The notes under the pieces: generated by a model
The model's database searches: none
What the model was told of the DNA's origin: nothing
Seen by the model: the letters and a program-made list of their open reading frames with translations, nothing else
Made by a program: the position numbers and the translations under genes
Shown: one piece after another, positions 42,879 through 55,026 of the stretch
Numbering within the stretch: the stretch's first letter is position 1
Layout: every line of letters starts with the position of its first letter
NCBI GenBank assembly: GCA_009760855.2
Contig: WPIO01000205.1
Span: forward strand, 62,001 to 126,000
Source: Cristatella mucedo
Lineage: Eukaryota; Bryozoa; Phylactolaemata; Cristatellidae
DNA: 64,000 bases
Reading direction: 5' to 3'

Positions 42879-43856
42879 CGTGAGCAGCTGCCTCCAGTGA
42901 CGGCAGCGCCACCCAGCGGTGGCACCCAAGGTGGTAGGCATAGACATCGTCCGTGCTGCTGCAGCCGTAGCAGGTCATATCGCCGCTGGCAGACGCCCTC
43001 TGGCCGCCGTACACCACCATGTAGTTTCCCATGAGGACTGCGCTGTGATACGCCACTTGACCCGGAGCGACGTACGAGCTGCTGGTAGACGACTTGGAAT
43101 AGGCCAGCTCCGACCAGTAGAGCTCTTTTAGATGGAAGGCGTACAAGTGGCCCCCAAGCTGGGTAGCCGAGGCCGTGTAAGGGCTATGGCCACCGTATAC
43201 GAGCAAAGAGTTGGACGCTGCATGGTAGACGGCCGAATGGCCGGCTAGCCGTGGCCCGGCGCCACCGGTGAGGCCACTGCTGCCTCCGCTCGGCTGCAGA
43301 GCCGTCCACGTGCCTTGGGTGATGTTGAATACCTGGATGTCCGACAGCAAAGCTCCGCCGGCGGATAGGCCTCCGAAAGCGTAGAGCAGCGCGGCATTGA
43401 CCAACGTCAGCGTGTGGCCTGACACGGCCACGGGGCTGCTGGCCAGCTCTGCCCACAAACCGACTTTCAGGTTGTACGACCACAGCTCGGCTGTGGGCAC
43501 ATCGCCGACGGTCAGTCCGCCGTGCACGTACAGAATGCCACTGGGAGCGAGCAACATCCGGTGACCGTGACGTGGTGCCGGCCAGGCTGAAGACGGCTGG
43601 CGAAGAAGTTGCACCCACGTGTTTGACGATAAGTTATAAGCCAGCAAAGAGTCGAGGTAGGAAGCCATTGTGCGGCCCCCGAACATGTACAGGCAGTTAG
43701 TCGGTGCATGGTAGGCCACGCCGTGTCCTGCCTTGCCTACCAGGCCGCTTCCGGCTGGTGAGAGCACCGTCCATTGGCTTGGCACCAAGTCGGTGTCCAG
43801 CGACAAGCTGCAGTCCCAGCCGACGTACGGAGGATCGCACGCACACAGGAACTGAC
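42879..43856 (-). CDS. MEGF8: MEGF8 exon 4: end of EGF2 and most of Kelch propeller 1
   Basis: This 978-base exon is the largest in the gene. It completes EGF2 (QFLCACDPPYVGWDC) and encodes about 310 residues of Kelch repeats. Visible blade motifs are LYMFGG, LYVHGG, LYAFGG, LLVYGG and MVVYGG, each preceded by an RxGH or xxHSAV strand. The last blade carries the extra cysteines GDMTCYGCSS and ends LGCHRWVALP. The donor is CACG|GTAAGC, phase 1. Coding G+C is visibly higher than in flanking introns. Confidence 0.96.
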
Positions 43857-44099
43857 CTAGCCACAACAGGTTATTGACAGTCAGCGCCACGCCTAGTTCA
43901 AACAAGCCCAAAAAGGAATTGGAGGCACCACCAAACGAGCATCCAAGCAAACGCCGAGCATTCAGCCAAGCATTCAGCTGGACAGCGGCAGCAGAGGGGG
44001 CTTTGAGGCAATCAACAAAAAATGCAGAGCCAACTCTGTCCTTGCTCAAAGCAGCACGACATGGTTTTACCGTCACTTGTAATAGACTTGCTTTCTGCC

Positions 44100-45590
44100 A
44101 ATAATAATAATAATAATAATATTGCACTTGATAAAGCGCCCTCAGAGAACTTAATCTCTTTCTAGGCGCTTTACATTTGCTGCAAAGTGATACGCAATAG
44201 AATAGTAAGTAAAATCATGCTTGAAAAACAAACAAAATGAATAACATGGTTAGGGGTTACATGCACTGGGTCAGCATGCAAATGTGGTTAGTGGCAGCAT
44301 GAACAGTGTCAGCACGCATAAGCACATCGAGGACGAATCACAGGGACCCACTAAATGCTGTCCTAAACAGGTATGTTTTTAAGTTTCTTTTAAATGTGGT
44401 CAGGTCAGGGGATGTTCTGATGCAGGTCTGGAGGGAGTTCCAGGCTGTGGGAGCATACGAGCTAAATGCACGGTCTCCAAAGGATTTAAGGTTTGTACGA
44501 GGTATTTCTAGACTGTTGGATTCCGAAAAGCGAGTGGTATGATGCTTTGCCTGATGGGGTAGTATATCTGAAAGATAGGCTGGAGCCATAGAATGAAGGG
44601 ACCTAAAAGTGAGCGACAAAACCTTGAAGTCAATCCGTTGCTTGACTGGTAGCCAGTGCAGGTCGGCGAGAAGTGGAGTAATGTGGCAACTGCGACACTC
44701 ACGACAGACAAGCCTAGCTGCAGAGTTTTGCACCAGCTGCAATCGCCTGATCGCACATGCTGGTAGGCCAGTAAGCAGTGAGTTGCAGAAGTCGAGACGA
44801 GATGTCACGAATGCATGGACTAACTTGGACGTGGTATCCTTATCTAAACAAGCCCTAATTTTAGCAATGTTATGAAGCTGAAAATAGGCTGATTTGACTG
44901 TGGAGCTGATGTGGTCGTCTAACGAGAGGTCGCTTTGGAATATGACACCTAGATTTCGAGCTGATGCAACTGGAGATATGCTGGCAGAGCCAATTTTGAA
45001 AGTCAGCCTTTCCAATTTCTGAATAACACTAGGTTTGCCCATAACTAGTAAGTTAGTTTTATCATCGTTTAGTTTTAGAAAATTTGCTGCCATCCATGAT
45101 CGGATGTCATCAATGCATGCAGCAAGTGAGTTGAGAGAATTTGAGGTGCTCGAAGGCTGGGAGGGATCAAAGCAAAGGTACAACTGAGTGTCATGCGCAT
45201 AGAAGTGAAAGCCTAGATTGTGCTTGGCAATCACATCAGCGAGAGGGAGAGTATAAACGGTGAAAAGGACCGGACCTAGCACAGAGCCCTGAGGTACTCC
45301 ATATTTTAGAGGTACTTCAGATGATCTTTGTCCATTCACGTCAACACTCTGGAGTCTCCCACTGAGATAGGACCTGAACCACTGCAGAGCAGTGCCAGTG
45401 ATGCCCAGGCGAGATGAGAGGCGCTCTAGAAGTACTTTGTGATCGATGGTATCAAAAGCTGCCGAAAGATCGAGCAAAACAAGAAGAGACACTCTACCCA
45501 TGTCTGCATTCCTAAGTAGGTCGTTGTATACCCGAAGCAATGCTGACTCTGTGGAGTGGATGTGCCGCTGACACTGCTCATTATGTCCCT
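44100..45590 (-). mobile_element. LINE family A with mutated RT catalytic motif, joined to a minisatellite
   Basis: The open frame from about 45580 to 44338 has STESALLRVYNDLLRNADMG, LLDLSAAFDTIDHK, YGVPQGSVLGPVLFTVY and the C-terminus to GSL-stop. The catalytic box reads FHFYAHDTQLY, with His for the first Asp of YADD, so it should be inactive. Upstream, the frame runs without stop into the minisatellite at 45590-46080, which replaces the N-terminal region. 3' UTR, hairpin and (AAT)n end at 44100. Confidence 0.93.
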
Positions 45591-46080
45591 CTTGTTTGCC
45601 TGTCCCCTCCTGTCTGCCTGTCCCCTCCTGTCTGTCTGCCCCTCCCCTCCTGTCTGTCTGTCCCCTCCTATCTGCCTGTCCTGCATGTCCCTCCTGTCTG
45701 TATGTCCCCTCCTGTCTGTCTGTCCCCTCTTGTCTGTCTGTCCCCTCCTGTCTGTCTGTCCCTCCTGTCTGTATGTCCCCTCCTGTCTGTGTGTCCCCTC
45801 CTGTCTGTCTGTCCCCTCCTGTCTGTCTGTCCCCTCCTGTCTGTCTGCCCCTCCCTTCTGTCTGCCCCTCGCTTCTGTCTGCTCCTCCCTTCTGTCTGCT
45901 CCTCCCTTCTGTCTGCTCCTCCCTTCTGTCTGCCCCTCCCTTCTGTCTGCCCCTCCCTTCTGTCTGTCCCCTCCTGTATGTCTGCCCCTCCCTTCTGTCT
46001 GCCCCACCCTTCTGTCTGCCTCTCCCTTCTGTCTGCCCCTCCCTTCTGTCTGCCCCTCCCTTCTGTCTGCCTGTCATTCC
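45590..46080. repeat. CCCCTCCTGTCTGTCTGT-type minisatellite
   Basis: Units of about 18 bases (GTCCCCTCCTGTCTGTCT) change at about 45845 into 15- to 17-base units (GCCCCTCCCTTCTGTCT). It stays open in several frames of both strands, giving meaningless long ORFs such as GQTEGRGRQ repeats. Confidence 0.95.
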
Positions 46081-46348
46081 TGTCCAAGTAGAATGATGAG
46101 AGTGGATACACATTCACATACGACCGCCAAACAAGGTTAGTGCTTCGGTATGGATCATGCTATTTCACCCTGCAGCTTAAAGATGTCATTTGTATGTTTC
46201 AATTCATTAAAACATACAACGTCAAACAGTTTTAAATAATGTCTGAGCATGCATTAACCTAATGCATGAGTAATAAAAAGCACATTCAACAATAGAACAA
46301 GCAGTAAAATGTATGATTGTTTTCCGGTTATCTGGAGGGAAATACGAT

Positions 46349-46350
<2 letters not shown>

Positions 46351-46397
<47 letters not shown>
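46351..46397. repeat. (TA)n microsatellite
   Basis: Twenty-plus uninterrupted TA units in the exon 3 to 4 intron. Confidence 0.97.
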
Positions 46398-46401
<4 letters not shown>

Positions 46402-46669
46402 TTACTCAATCTATAACCTAATTCTCATCTATACGTGCTACTCCTACAGAGTCTCCCCATTGCCTTTGTTTATCACGATATCTTTCTTATGGAAATGAGC
46501 ATGTCATTTTGTTGGGTTGGGAGGATCTTAAGTGCTGGCATTAGGCATGCTCAACTGTCCTTCACCTTACTCCTTCCTTTTCCTCTGCCCCCTTCCTTTC
46601 AGGTTTGCTTTCTTTCTCTCACAATTTACCTCCTCCCTCTTTCCCCTTGTTTTCTTTCTCCTTTCACCG

Positions 46670-46832
46670 TCGCATTGTCTCCCCTGCTCATGCTCCTGTC
46701 TCTCCTGTCTCTCTGGCTTCTGTCTCTCCTGTCTCTCTGCTCCTGCCTCTCCCACTCCTGCTCCTGTCTCTCTGGCTCCTGCTCCTGTCTCTCCTGCTCC
46801 TGCTCCTGTATCTCTGGCTCCTGCTCCCCAGC
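46670..46832. repeat. CTCCTGTCTCTCTGG-type minisatellite
   Basis: Irregular 12- to 15-base units of CTCCTGCTCCTGTCTC and CTCTGGCTC. It ends about 60 bases downstream of the exon 3 donor in gene sense. Confidence 0.85.
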
Positions 46833-46893
46833 ACCGTTCCTCAATTCGTAATCAATATCAAGATCAGCAGCCAAAGCCAAAAGCAACTCTCAC

Positions 46894-47119
46894 CTGATGA
46901 AGCTGCATTGCAGCTACCGTGGTTATTGCAGTCCACAGAGCTGGCACATTGTTGGATGTTGCACAGGAAGCCCGAATAAGCTGACGAACATAGACAGTAG
47001 CCACCAATGCATTGCCCATTACCGGAGCAATCCAGTGCACAAGAAGTAATTGAATACGTCAGCTGGAAGCCACCGGATGGTGGCACATACTTGCCGTTGG
47101 AACGAAAGAATAGAAGTGC
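46894..47119 (-). CDS. MEGF8: MEGF8 exon 3: end of CUB1, EGF1 and start of EGF2
   Basis: The exon begins ALLFFRSNGKYVPPSGGF, closing CUB1 with the usual GF-LTY ending. EGF1 follows (CALDCSGNGQCIGGYCLC, then SGFLC) and then the first half of EGF2 (CASSVDCNNHGSC). The donor is ATCAG|GTGAGA and leaves one base. The acceptor is TTTAG|GCACTT; its pyrimidine tract is weak, but the frame joins exon 2 exactly (YTASGN then ALLFF). Confidence 0.92.
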
Positions 47120-47640
47120 CTAAACGAACCACGTTTCCCACATCTTGCTGATATGACGAGCAGTACAAAAGCTGATGCAACATCAGGTGGATACAGTAGC
47201 GTCCAAGCAGCTAAGAGAATCGATGAACATGACAACGATTGAGGCTGCAACAGAAGAATCAAACCTGTGTATTTGATTGCTGACGATGGATCTCACAACT
47301 GACACACTGTCTCACTTGCCAGCTCTGTCCTACCTCTTTCTGCATGTCCTACCTCTCTGTCTATCTCTCTGTCTACCTGTCCTAACTCTCTGTCGGCCTG
47401 TCCGACATGTTTGTCTGCATGTCCCACATGTCTGGGTGTCTGGCTGATGCCGAGTTACAGTCGTGATATAGACACTGGCATTTACCAGGCAGCGCACACC
47501 TAGAGGAGATAGCAGTCAGACATGTCCGGTTGAGTGACCTTAAGGCAGGCTAGTTAGAAGTCTTTAAAAGTAGCCCCTATTGTAATCACCACTCCATCTC
47601 TAGCTCATGTAGCTTCTTTTACTTTGGAGTACACCCAGCA

Positions 47641-48251
<611 letters not shown>

Positions 48252-48324
48252 GTACTCGGGAGGAATTTGAAGACCTATGACATGGATGCAGGCAATCCTT
48301 CTACGACCTCAGACCTCACCGAGA

Positions 48325-48830
48325 CGTTGTATGTATGTATCTCCGTCTGTAACTCCACAAAGTCATAAAGACTATGTGGGTGTTACGCAGGAGAGTTTTG
48401 TGTAGCGCACTCACAGCCTAAGTGGCTTTCGGTACGCTTTCGGTACGCATTCGGCAGCCAACAGGCTTTGTCTAACGCAACAAAGAGAAAGTGGGAAGCA
48501 CAGCAGAGTCAGCAGAGCAGTTGAGGAAGTGAGTAGCATGGAAGTAGCAGCTCAGGACTGCTGAAAAGGATGAGCCATAGTCAGCAGTAGGAGAGTAGTT
48601 GTCGTTCGTATCGTCGTAAGAATTGTGGAAGCGAGTTCCACAGTCTAGGGCCTGCAGAGCTAAAGCTTCTGTCGCCAACGGTCTTTAAGCAGAGGAATGG
48701 AACAGCTAATTTATTGTCCACACAAGACCTGAGGGCGCGATGAGGCTGAAACTGGTGCAGTAGTTCAGCTAGGTATGGAGAAGCCAAGCCGTGGCGGACC
48801 TTGTGGGTCAGCGTGAAGTCTTACGGAGGA
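48325..48830 (-). mobile_element. LINE family B 3' fragment
   Basis: Minus sense LLHQFQPHRALRSCVDNKLA, FSSAGPRLWNSLPQF, then a frame break and SFSAVLSCYFHATHFLNC. The hairpin and a GTATGTATC remnant of the tail lie near 48330. Confidence 0.88.
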
Positions 48831-49367
48831 GATACTAGTGCTGCTGATCGATACAGAAGTAATATGGGGCTCTTCTTCCACCACCGAATACCTTATTATA
48901 AAATAAAGTACACCGATAATAGGCTGCAAGTAGGTTCATCAAGTCCATGCAAGAGCTGATGCCGGAAGTTCGGCTGCTACAATAACTTAGTAGGCATGCA
49001 AGCAAGCGCTAGCAGATCCAGTCAAACAAAAAATATTCTCCACAATTCGTTTAATGTTATAGTCCACTAACCGATGAAGCCAGTTCGACCCAGCTCGGCT
49101 GCACGCCAGTGCCATCAACTGCAAGTAAGTCAGCTTTCCCAGACCAGCTCAAGGGTTCGCCTACATTAGTCCATGCACGTGCCTGCTGATTGTAGCTGCA
49201 TGCTATGAAGGTTCAAATCAAGCATCAATCTAAACATCCACGACTCGGTATTTACATGCCAAGAATCCTCAGACCTTGCAGGCTGAACAGGTATGTAGCA
49301 AGGTAGGTCTCCTATGCTAACAAACACAAGCATGATCTGATTGGCACAGCAGAAGCTTAAAGCTTAC
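48831..49367. other. Intron 2-3, portion next to exon 2
   Basis: No repeat recognised. A possible mini-exon at 49085-49131 was examined and rejected. Confidence 0.5.
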
Positions 49368-49534
49368 ATTGCCGGATGCAGTATAAACGGTAGCAGGTAG
49401 CGTGCTACCACTGTAGGCACCAAGAAGGTGCTTGCTGTTAATGGAAGACCCATCATAAACGTAGAGAAAGTCGCTCGAACACTCCGTATTTAGCCAGATA
49501 AATTCTATGTTGATAAACTTTCCCGGTGAGTTAG
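49368..49534 (-). CDS. MEGF8: MEGF8 exon 2: middle of CUB1
   Basis: The acceptor has a clear pyrimidine tract (TTTTTCCCTTTTCAG). The peptide contains PGKFINIEFIWLNTEC and SSDFLYVYDG, the typical CUB beta-strand and FLYVYDG motif, then LLGAYSG and LPATVYTASGN. The donor is AAT|GTAAGC and the exon ends in phase 0. The 5.0 kb intron before it holds LINE fragments; the 2.2 kb intron after it holds a microsatellite cluster. Confidence 0.93.
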
Positions 49535-49861
49535 CTGAAAAGGGAAAAAGATTGGTCGGCATATCACAAGCAAGTAAAACACATAAAACAAATAACAAAT
49601 AAATCAAATTAAAAAATAAATAAAATATAACAAATAAAACACAGCGAGTTAAGCAGGTTTTGCTTCCACCGATGGTTTGTCTACAGCTGCTCTCAAGAGC
49701 AGCTATACGCTGCCATCTTTTAACCTGTGGCACTAAGAAAACTGTTATTAACCAGTGTGCTAAAAAGTGTGCTTGCGTTGCTAGCATCCTACCAATGAAC
49801 ATGATTGACGAAAGCTTATCTTTGAATTAGCAATCAGTGACCGACGAAGACAGTGACTTGC

Positions 49862-49962
49862 TAGGTTAGGCAAGGTCAGGCAAGGTTAGGCAAGGTTAGG
49901 CAAGGTCGAACAAGGTCAGGCAAGTTAAGGCAAGGTTAAGCAAGGTCAGGCTGGTCAGGCTG
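49862..49962. repeat. 10-base tandem repeat (GGTTAGGCAA)
   Basis: About nine imperfect units of AGGCAAGGTT/AGGCAAGGTC. Confidence 0.9.
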
Positions 49963-50084
49963 GTCGCCATGTCTGACAAGAAATGATAAAAATAATAATA
50001 AATTTTTGTACAGAGCTCTACTATTATTAAATCTTTCTACATACACTACACAGTAACCTGCATAATTTCAACACAACAACAAGA

Positions 50085-51750
50085 ACACGAATAATAATAT
50101 TATTAATAATATTGTACTCGATAAAGCACCCTCAGAGAACTTAATCTCTCTCTAGGCGCTTTACATTTGCTGCAAAGTGAAATGCAATTGAATGGTAAGT
50201 AAAATCATGCTTGAAAAAACAAACGAAATGAATAACATGGTTAGGGGTGACATGCACAGGGTCAGCATGCAAATGTGGTTAGTGGCAGCATGCACAGTGT
50301 CAGCACACATAAGCACATCAAGGACGAATCACAGGGACCCACTAAATGCTGTCCTAAATAGGTGTGTTTTTAAGTTCCTTTAAAATGTGGTCAGGTCAGG
50401 GGATGTTCTGACGCAGGTCGGGAGGGAGTTCCAGGCTGTGGGAGCATATGAACTAAATGCACGGTCTCCAAAGGATTTAAGGTTTGTACGAGGTATTTCT
50501 AGACTGTTGGATTCCGAAAAGCAGGTGGTACGATGCTTGGCCTGATGGGGGAGTATGTCGGAGAGATAGGCTGGAGTCATAGAATGAAGGGACCTAAAAG
50601 TGAGCGACAAAACCTTGAAGTCAATCCGTTGCTTGACTGGTAGCCAGTGCAGGTCGGCGAGAAGTGGTGCAACGTGGCAACTGTGAAGCTCACGACAGAC
50701 AAGCCTAGCTGCAGAGTTTTGCACCAGCTGCAATCGCCTGATCGCACATGCTGGTAGGCCAGTAAGCAGTGAGTTGCAGAAGTCGAGGCGGGATGTCACG
50801 AATGCATGGACCAACTTAGATGTGCTATCCTTATCTAAACAAGCCCTAATTTTAGCAATGTTATGAAGCTGAAAAGAGGCAGATTTGACTGTGGAGCTGA
50901 TATGGTCGTCTAACGAGAGGTCACTTTGGAATATGACACCTATATTTCGAGCTGATTCGACAGGAGATATGCTGGCAGAGCCAATTTTGAGAGACAACCT
51001 TTCCAATCTCTGAATCACACTGGGTTTGCCCATAACTAGTAAGTTAGTTTTGTCATCGTTTAGCTTTAGAAAATTTGCTGCCATCAATGTCATGTCATCA
51101 ATGCATGCAGCTAGTGAGTTTAGAGAATTTGAGGTGCTCGAAGGCTGGGACGGATCAAAGCAAAGGTACAACTGAGTGTCATCCGCATAGAAGTGAAAGC
51201 CTAGGTTGTGCTTGGCAATCACATCAGCAAGAGGGAGAGCATAAACCGTGAAAAGAACCGGACCTAGCACAGAGCCCTGAGGTACTCCATATTTTAGAGG
51301 TACTTCAGATGATCTTTGTCCATTCACGTCAATACTCTGGAGTCTCCCATTGAGATAGGACCTGAACCACTGCAGAGCAGTGCCAGTGATGCCCAGGCGA
51401 GATGAGAGGCGCTCTAGAAGAACTGTGTGATAGATGGTGTCAAAAGCTGCCGAAAGATCGAGCAAAACAAGCAGAGACACTCTACCCATGTCTGCATTCC
51501 TAAGTAGGTCGTTGTATACCCGAAGCAATGCTGACTCTGTGGAGTGATTAGCTCTAAAGCCAGACTGGAACTTACTAGCAAGGTGTGAGGTTTCGATATA
51601 TGAGTTCAGCTGATCTGACACGACCCGTTCCAGTGTCTTTGATAGGAATGGTAGAAGAGAGACTGGGCGGTAGTTGTTCAAGTTCTCTTGGTCAAGTGTA
51701 GCTTTCTTGAGAAGTGGCCTGACTACAGCTTTTTTGAAAGGTGCTGGGAC
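50085..51750 (-). mobile_element. LINE family A, longest RT copy
   Basis: Element sense from 51750: [65 protein letters not shown], catalytic [27 protein letters not shown] and the conserved C-terminus. An A-to-T change makes TTT TAA after LTTF (50380), removing the last 18 or so residues. About 300 bases of 3' UTR, hairpin and (AAT)n follow. The endonuclease is missing (5' truncation). Confidence 0.95.
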
Positions 51751-51764
51751 ATGACCTGATCGTC

Positions 51765-52200
51765 ACAAAGCTAGTCGGTAGCTAGTTTCAGACTTTTGGG
51801 GCATACGAGCAGAGTGCACCATCTCATCCAAAGGACATTTGGCTGGTTAGGGGCACAGCTAATCGACGACTTGGCCTATAGGCCAGGGTGGTACGATGGC
51901 AAAATAGGAGAGTATGTATATCTACTCGGCGTGCCAAAGCAAGGGGATGAAAGGATGTAAAAGTCTCGGCTGTGAAGCTGATGAAAGGTCCTTGCGAAAG
52001 GTCATTTAAGAACAGGACAAGGAGATTTCGTGCAAAGGCTAGAGGCGACATGCCGACAGAGCCAACTATGATGGTTAGGCTAATTATGATGGTTAGGCTG
52101 ATTATGATGGTTAGGCTAATCCAGTTTCTGAGCGACCCAAATGTATGTCGTTGTATCCTGATTCTCTAAGCTCGGCTCATCGTCATTTAATTTGAAAAGC
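51765..52200 (-). mobile_element. Diverged LINE A-related fragment
   Basis: TTTCAGACTTTTGGGGCATA and AAAGGACATTTGGCTGG recall the RT tail. The later part (GTCATTTAAGAACAGGACAA) parallels the decayed copy near 24900. It includes a 17-base tandem (ATGGTTAGGCTAATTATG-like) at 52059-52115. Confidence 0.6.
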
Positions 52201-52209
52201 TTGTGTGAC

Positions 52210-52300
52210 AGCTTTGATAATAATAATAATGATGGGTCATTCGTAAAGCACCCTTCAAGAACTAAATCTCTATCTAGGATTTTTCCAACTTGCTAGAAGA
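52210..52300 (-). mobile_element. LINE A-related terminal fragment
   Basis: (AAT)n followed by TAAAGCACCCTTCAAGAACT and AATCTCTATCTAGGA, a diverged hairpin. Confidence 0.65.
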
Positions 52301-52424
52301 GTGTCAATAACTATAGATAAATGATATGCCTGGAATCACACTTAGACAGAGACGGCCAAGCATCATGCTTATGAAAACATGCAAAGGCATACGGACAGAC
52401 ATTCGGGGCAAAGGGTCAGTAGGA

Positions 52425-52798
52425 ACCCTTGTTGGTGCAAAACTCTGCAACTAGGTGTGATGGCACACTAGGTAAGGTGGTTGCTTTCACGACCTCAGTC
52501 CCGAGGTTGTGGGTTGGAATCCTGTGGAGAGGCAATCCTTTATTGCCACTGCAAGTGGTGGTGATAGCCGTAAAGGCTTTTCTGTCTCTATACAAAAGAG
52601 GCTGTTAAATCAGCTAGTATTATTTAAGGCGTGTCTGTCGTGAGCTTCACAGTTGCCACGTCACACCACTTCTTGCCCACCTTAACTGGCTCCCAATCAA
52701 GCAGCGCATCGACTTCAAGGTTTTGTGACTCACTTTCAGGTACCTTCATTCTCTGGCTCCAGCCTGCCTATCAGAACTCCTCCCCTCCGAGAGGCTGA

Positions 52799-52835
<37 letters not shown>
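52425..52835 (+). mobile_element. LINE family A fragment split by SINE-2, ending at (ATT)n
   Basis: TTGGTGCAAAACTCTGCAAC lies before the SINE; GTCTGTCGTGAGCTTCACAG and AGCAGCGCATCGACTTCAAG follow it. In intact copies these are contiguous (QNSAARLVCRE codons). The (ATT)n run at 52801-52834 closes it. Confidence 0.78.
52450..52624 (+). mobile_element. SINE-2 inserted in LINE A
   Basis: GGCACACTAGGTAAGGTGGT head, B-box region GGGTTGGAATCC, body TTGCCACTGCAAGTGGTGGT and tail CAAAAGAGGCTGTTAAATCA. The same body occurs in the copy at 31641. Confidence 0.85.
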
Positions 52836-53230
52836 CCCTGTTTAGTAACATCCATAGAATAGTGCGCACGTAAGCATGCAAAGCACACAAGAACAAAAAA
52901 AGACTAGTTGACTGGGAAAGAAAGCTGAACGGATCAGATGTGTCTTTGGCTGACATTTAAATGAAGTGAGGTTATTGCCGGTAGTGACCGTAGCTGGTAC
53001 CAGAGTACCAGACTTCCAGGGCACACGAGCTGAAGGCTTAATAACCAAAACATTTCAATTTAGAGTAAACTACAGATCAGCTGATCAAACGGCCTCGTTT
53101 TTTAATAATAATACATTTTTATAGCACCCTCGGAGAACTTAATCTCTTTCTGGGCACTTTATATTTGCTTAAAAGGAAGCATGATCGAATGGTTAACGGC
53201 ACCATGCTCAATGTCAACAGGCATAACACG
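52836..53230 (-). mobile_element. Two diverged LINE A-related fragments
   Basis: 52836-53075 resembles the diverged copy at 17640-17740 (AGTGACCGTAGCTGGTACCA, GCACACGAGCTGAAGGCTTA). 53100-53230 is a separate terminal piece with AAT tail and TTTCTGGGCACTTTATATTT. Confidence 0.65.
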
Positions 53231-53237
53231 ATTAGAG

Positions 53238-53380
53238 GTGACAGGCCTTGGGCAGCAGCAGAAGAGATTGGACGAAGAACTTCATTGCCCCTTGCAGTGG
53301 CAACGAAGGAACGCCCGATCCAGGACAGGTACTAACGACCTGAGTTGTGCAAGCACCTCGTCACTGGGCTAAGGCAGAAG
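53238..53380 (-). mobile_element. SINE-2 fragment
   Basis: Minus sense TTAGCCCAGTGACGAGGTGC head and the body CACTGCAAGGGGCAATG; diverged. Confidence 0.55.
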
Positions 53381-53397
53381 CGAAAGAAACGATGAGA

Positions 53398-53975
53398 CAA
53401 TAATAATAATAAAAATAATAATGTACTTGATAAAGCGCCCCCAGAGAACTTAATCTCTTTCTAGGCGCTTTACATTTGCTACAAAGGGAAATGCAAGTGA
53501 ATGGTAAGTAAAATCATGCTTGAAAAACAAACAAAATGAATAAAATGGTTAGGGGTGACATGCACAGGGTCAGCATGCAAATGTGGTTAGTGGCAGCATG
53601 CACAGTGTCAGCACGCATAAGCACGTAAAGGACGAATCATAGGGACCCACTAAATGCTGTCCTAAATAGGTGTGTTTTTAAGTTCCCTTTAAATGTGGTC
53701 AGGTCAAGGGATGTTCTGACGCAGGTCGGGAGGGAGTTCCAGGCTTTGGGAGCATACGAACTAAATGCACGGTCTCCAAAGGATTTAAGGTTTGTACAAA
53801 GTATTTCTAGACTGCTGGATTCCGAAAAGCAGGTGGTACGATGCTTGGCCTGATGGGGGAGTATGTCGGAGAGATAGGCTGGAGCCATAGAATGAAGGGA
53901 CCTAAAAGTGAGCGACAAGACCTTGAAGTCAATCCGTTGCTTGACTGGTAGCCAGTGCAGGTCGGCGAGATGACT
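53398..53975 (-). mobile_element. LINE family A 3' fragment
   Basis: Minus sense LADLHWLPVKQRIDFKVLSL, SSSLEILCTNLKSFGDRAFS, TAFSGSL-stop, then UTR, hairpin and (AAT)n. The frame is intact over 146 codons, though the first part is flanking DNA. Confidence 0.93.
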
Positions 53976-54580
53976 GGAAGACAGAGGAGCAAGTGACATG
54001 AAAGCCGAGAGCTCATTGGAGGACCGAGAAGGAGGCTGCTGCTTAGGAAGGCTGGGCGAGAGCAAGTAAAGCAACATGTAAGCCTTCAGAGGACCTTCAG
54101 AGGAATTTCAAGTTTTTTTAAGCTTGATGAGGAGGCAATCAAGATCAGACAGAAATTTGTGTGATGTGGCAGCCACACCCTTGACGACAGATCGAAAACA
54201 GTTTATTTTTATTTCCCATGAAGTCGATGAAAAACACTTGATTTATTGTGTTGCTTGCAAAGACAGTGATCATTGAATGAACCAAAATCAAACTCGTCGT
54301 GCTCTCTGTTTCCAACAAAGTCAAGTAGAGAGCTCGGCTAGAGGGTAAATCATTTGACAGCCCATGATATACAGCTAGGGTAATGACTCTGTGCCATCGG
54401 ATTTAAAGTAAAATCTAAATTTAAATGGCACCAATGAGGTGCTCAAACTTCCCGACCCAAGTAGGCAAACACAGAGAGTACAGACACAAGAGTAGGCAAA
54501 CGTGGAATCAGCATCTTTCCAATAAGCTTTTGCATGCAGCACAGCTTCACGATCTCACCGCTACATATCTCGTTATTTAC
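53976..54580. other. Intron 1-2, portion next to exon 1
   Basis: No recognisable element; ordinary intronic composition. Confidence 0.5.
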
Positions 54581-54848
54581 CAGTAATGAGCCACTGACAC
54601 TCTATAGAGTTCTGATAATCGCTGCCTTGTAGTGAAATATTTCCATTTGCATTACTGAGTACCACCTGTCCTGGACCGCGGCACACAGCCACTGCAAGAG
54701 GGGCAGACAGCAGCAGCAGTATTACTACTGATGGCAGTAGTGCAATCGATGCTGTGGTTCGGTATTCGTTCGTGCGCCTGCACAGCAGTCTACATGTGCC
54801 TGCTGTTCTTGCTCCGGACATGTGATCACCATCATCGGCGCCATCCAT
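54581..54848 (-). CDS. MEGF8: MEGF8 exon 1: start codon, signal sequence, first half of CUB1
   Basis: The start at 54848 lies in a good Kozak context (GAGCCATGG). A second in-frame Met occurs at residue 10 and could be used instead. Residues 33-55 form a strongly hydrophobic run ending ...APLAVAVC, a signal peptide preceded by an unusually long polar N-terminal region. CUB1 begins with CRGPGQVVLS and reaches the conserved ECQWLI before the donor (ACTG|GTAAAT). The exon leaves one base (G), which joins exon 2 to make Ala. Untranslated upstream exons are not recognisable. Confidence 0.85.
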
Positions 54849-55026
54849 GGCTCATCGGCTGCATCTATGCATTTCCCCAGGGACACCGGCAGGTCATGAA
54901 TACTCAACGCCTCTGCAACGTTGAAATCATTGGCTCCATTAACCAAGCAGTGCAGCAAGTATAGCCTCCGCAGTCAGTGCACGACTACTACAATTACAAA
55001 TGCAAAAAAGAAGCAATATCAGCAGC
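54849..55026. promoter_or_regulatory. Region immediately upstream of the first coding exon
   Basis: This should hold 5' UTR or a 5' splice acceptor of MEGF8. I see no TATA box or clear initiator; an ATG-bearing short open frame (54725-54958, other frame) overlaps the start. Confidence 0.3.

Noticed and set aside
45426-46140. Several 150-190 codon open frames on both strands
   Set aside because: All are readings of one minisatellite; no domain, no splice context.
49085-49131. Mini-exon between MEGF8 exons 2 and 3
   Set aside because: It has GT-AG borders, but exon 2 joins exon 3 exactly in phase and completes CUB1 without it; the extra peptide has no CUB character.
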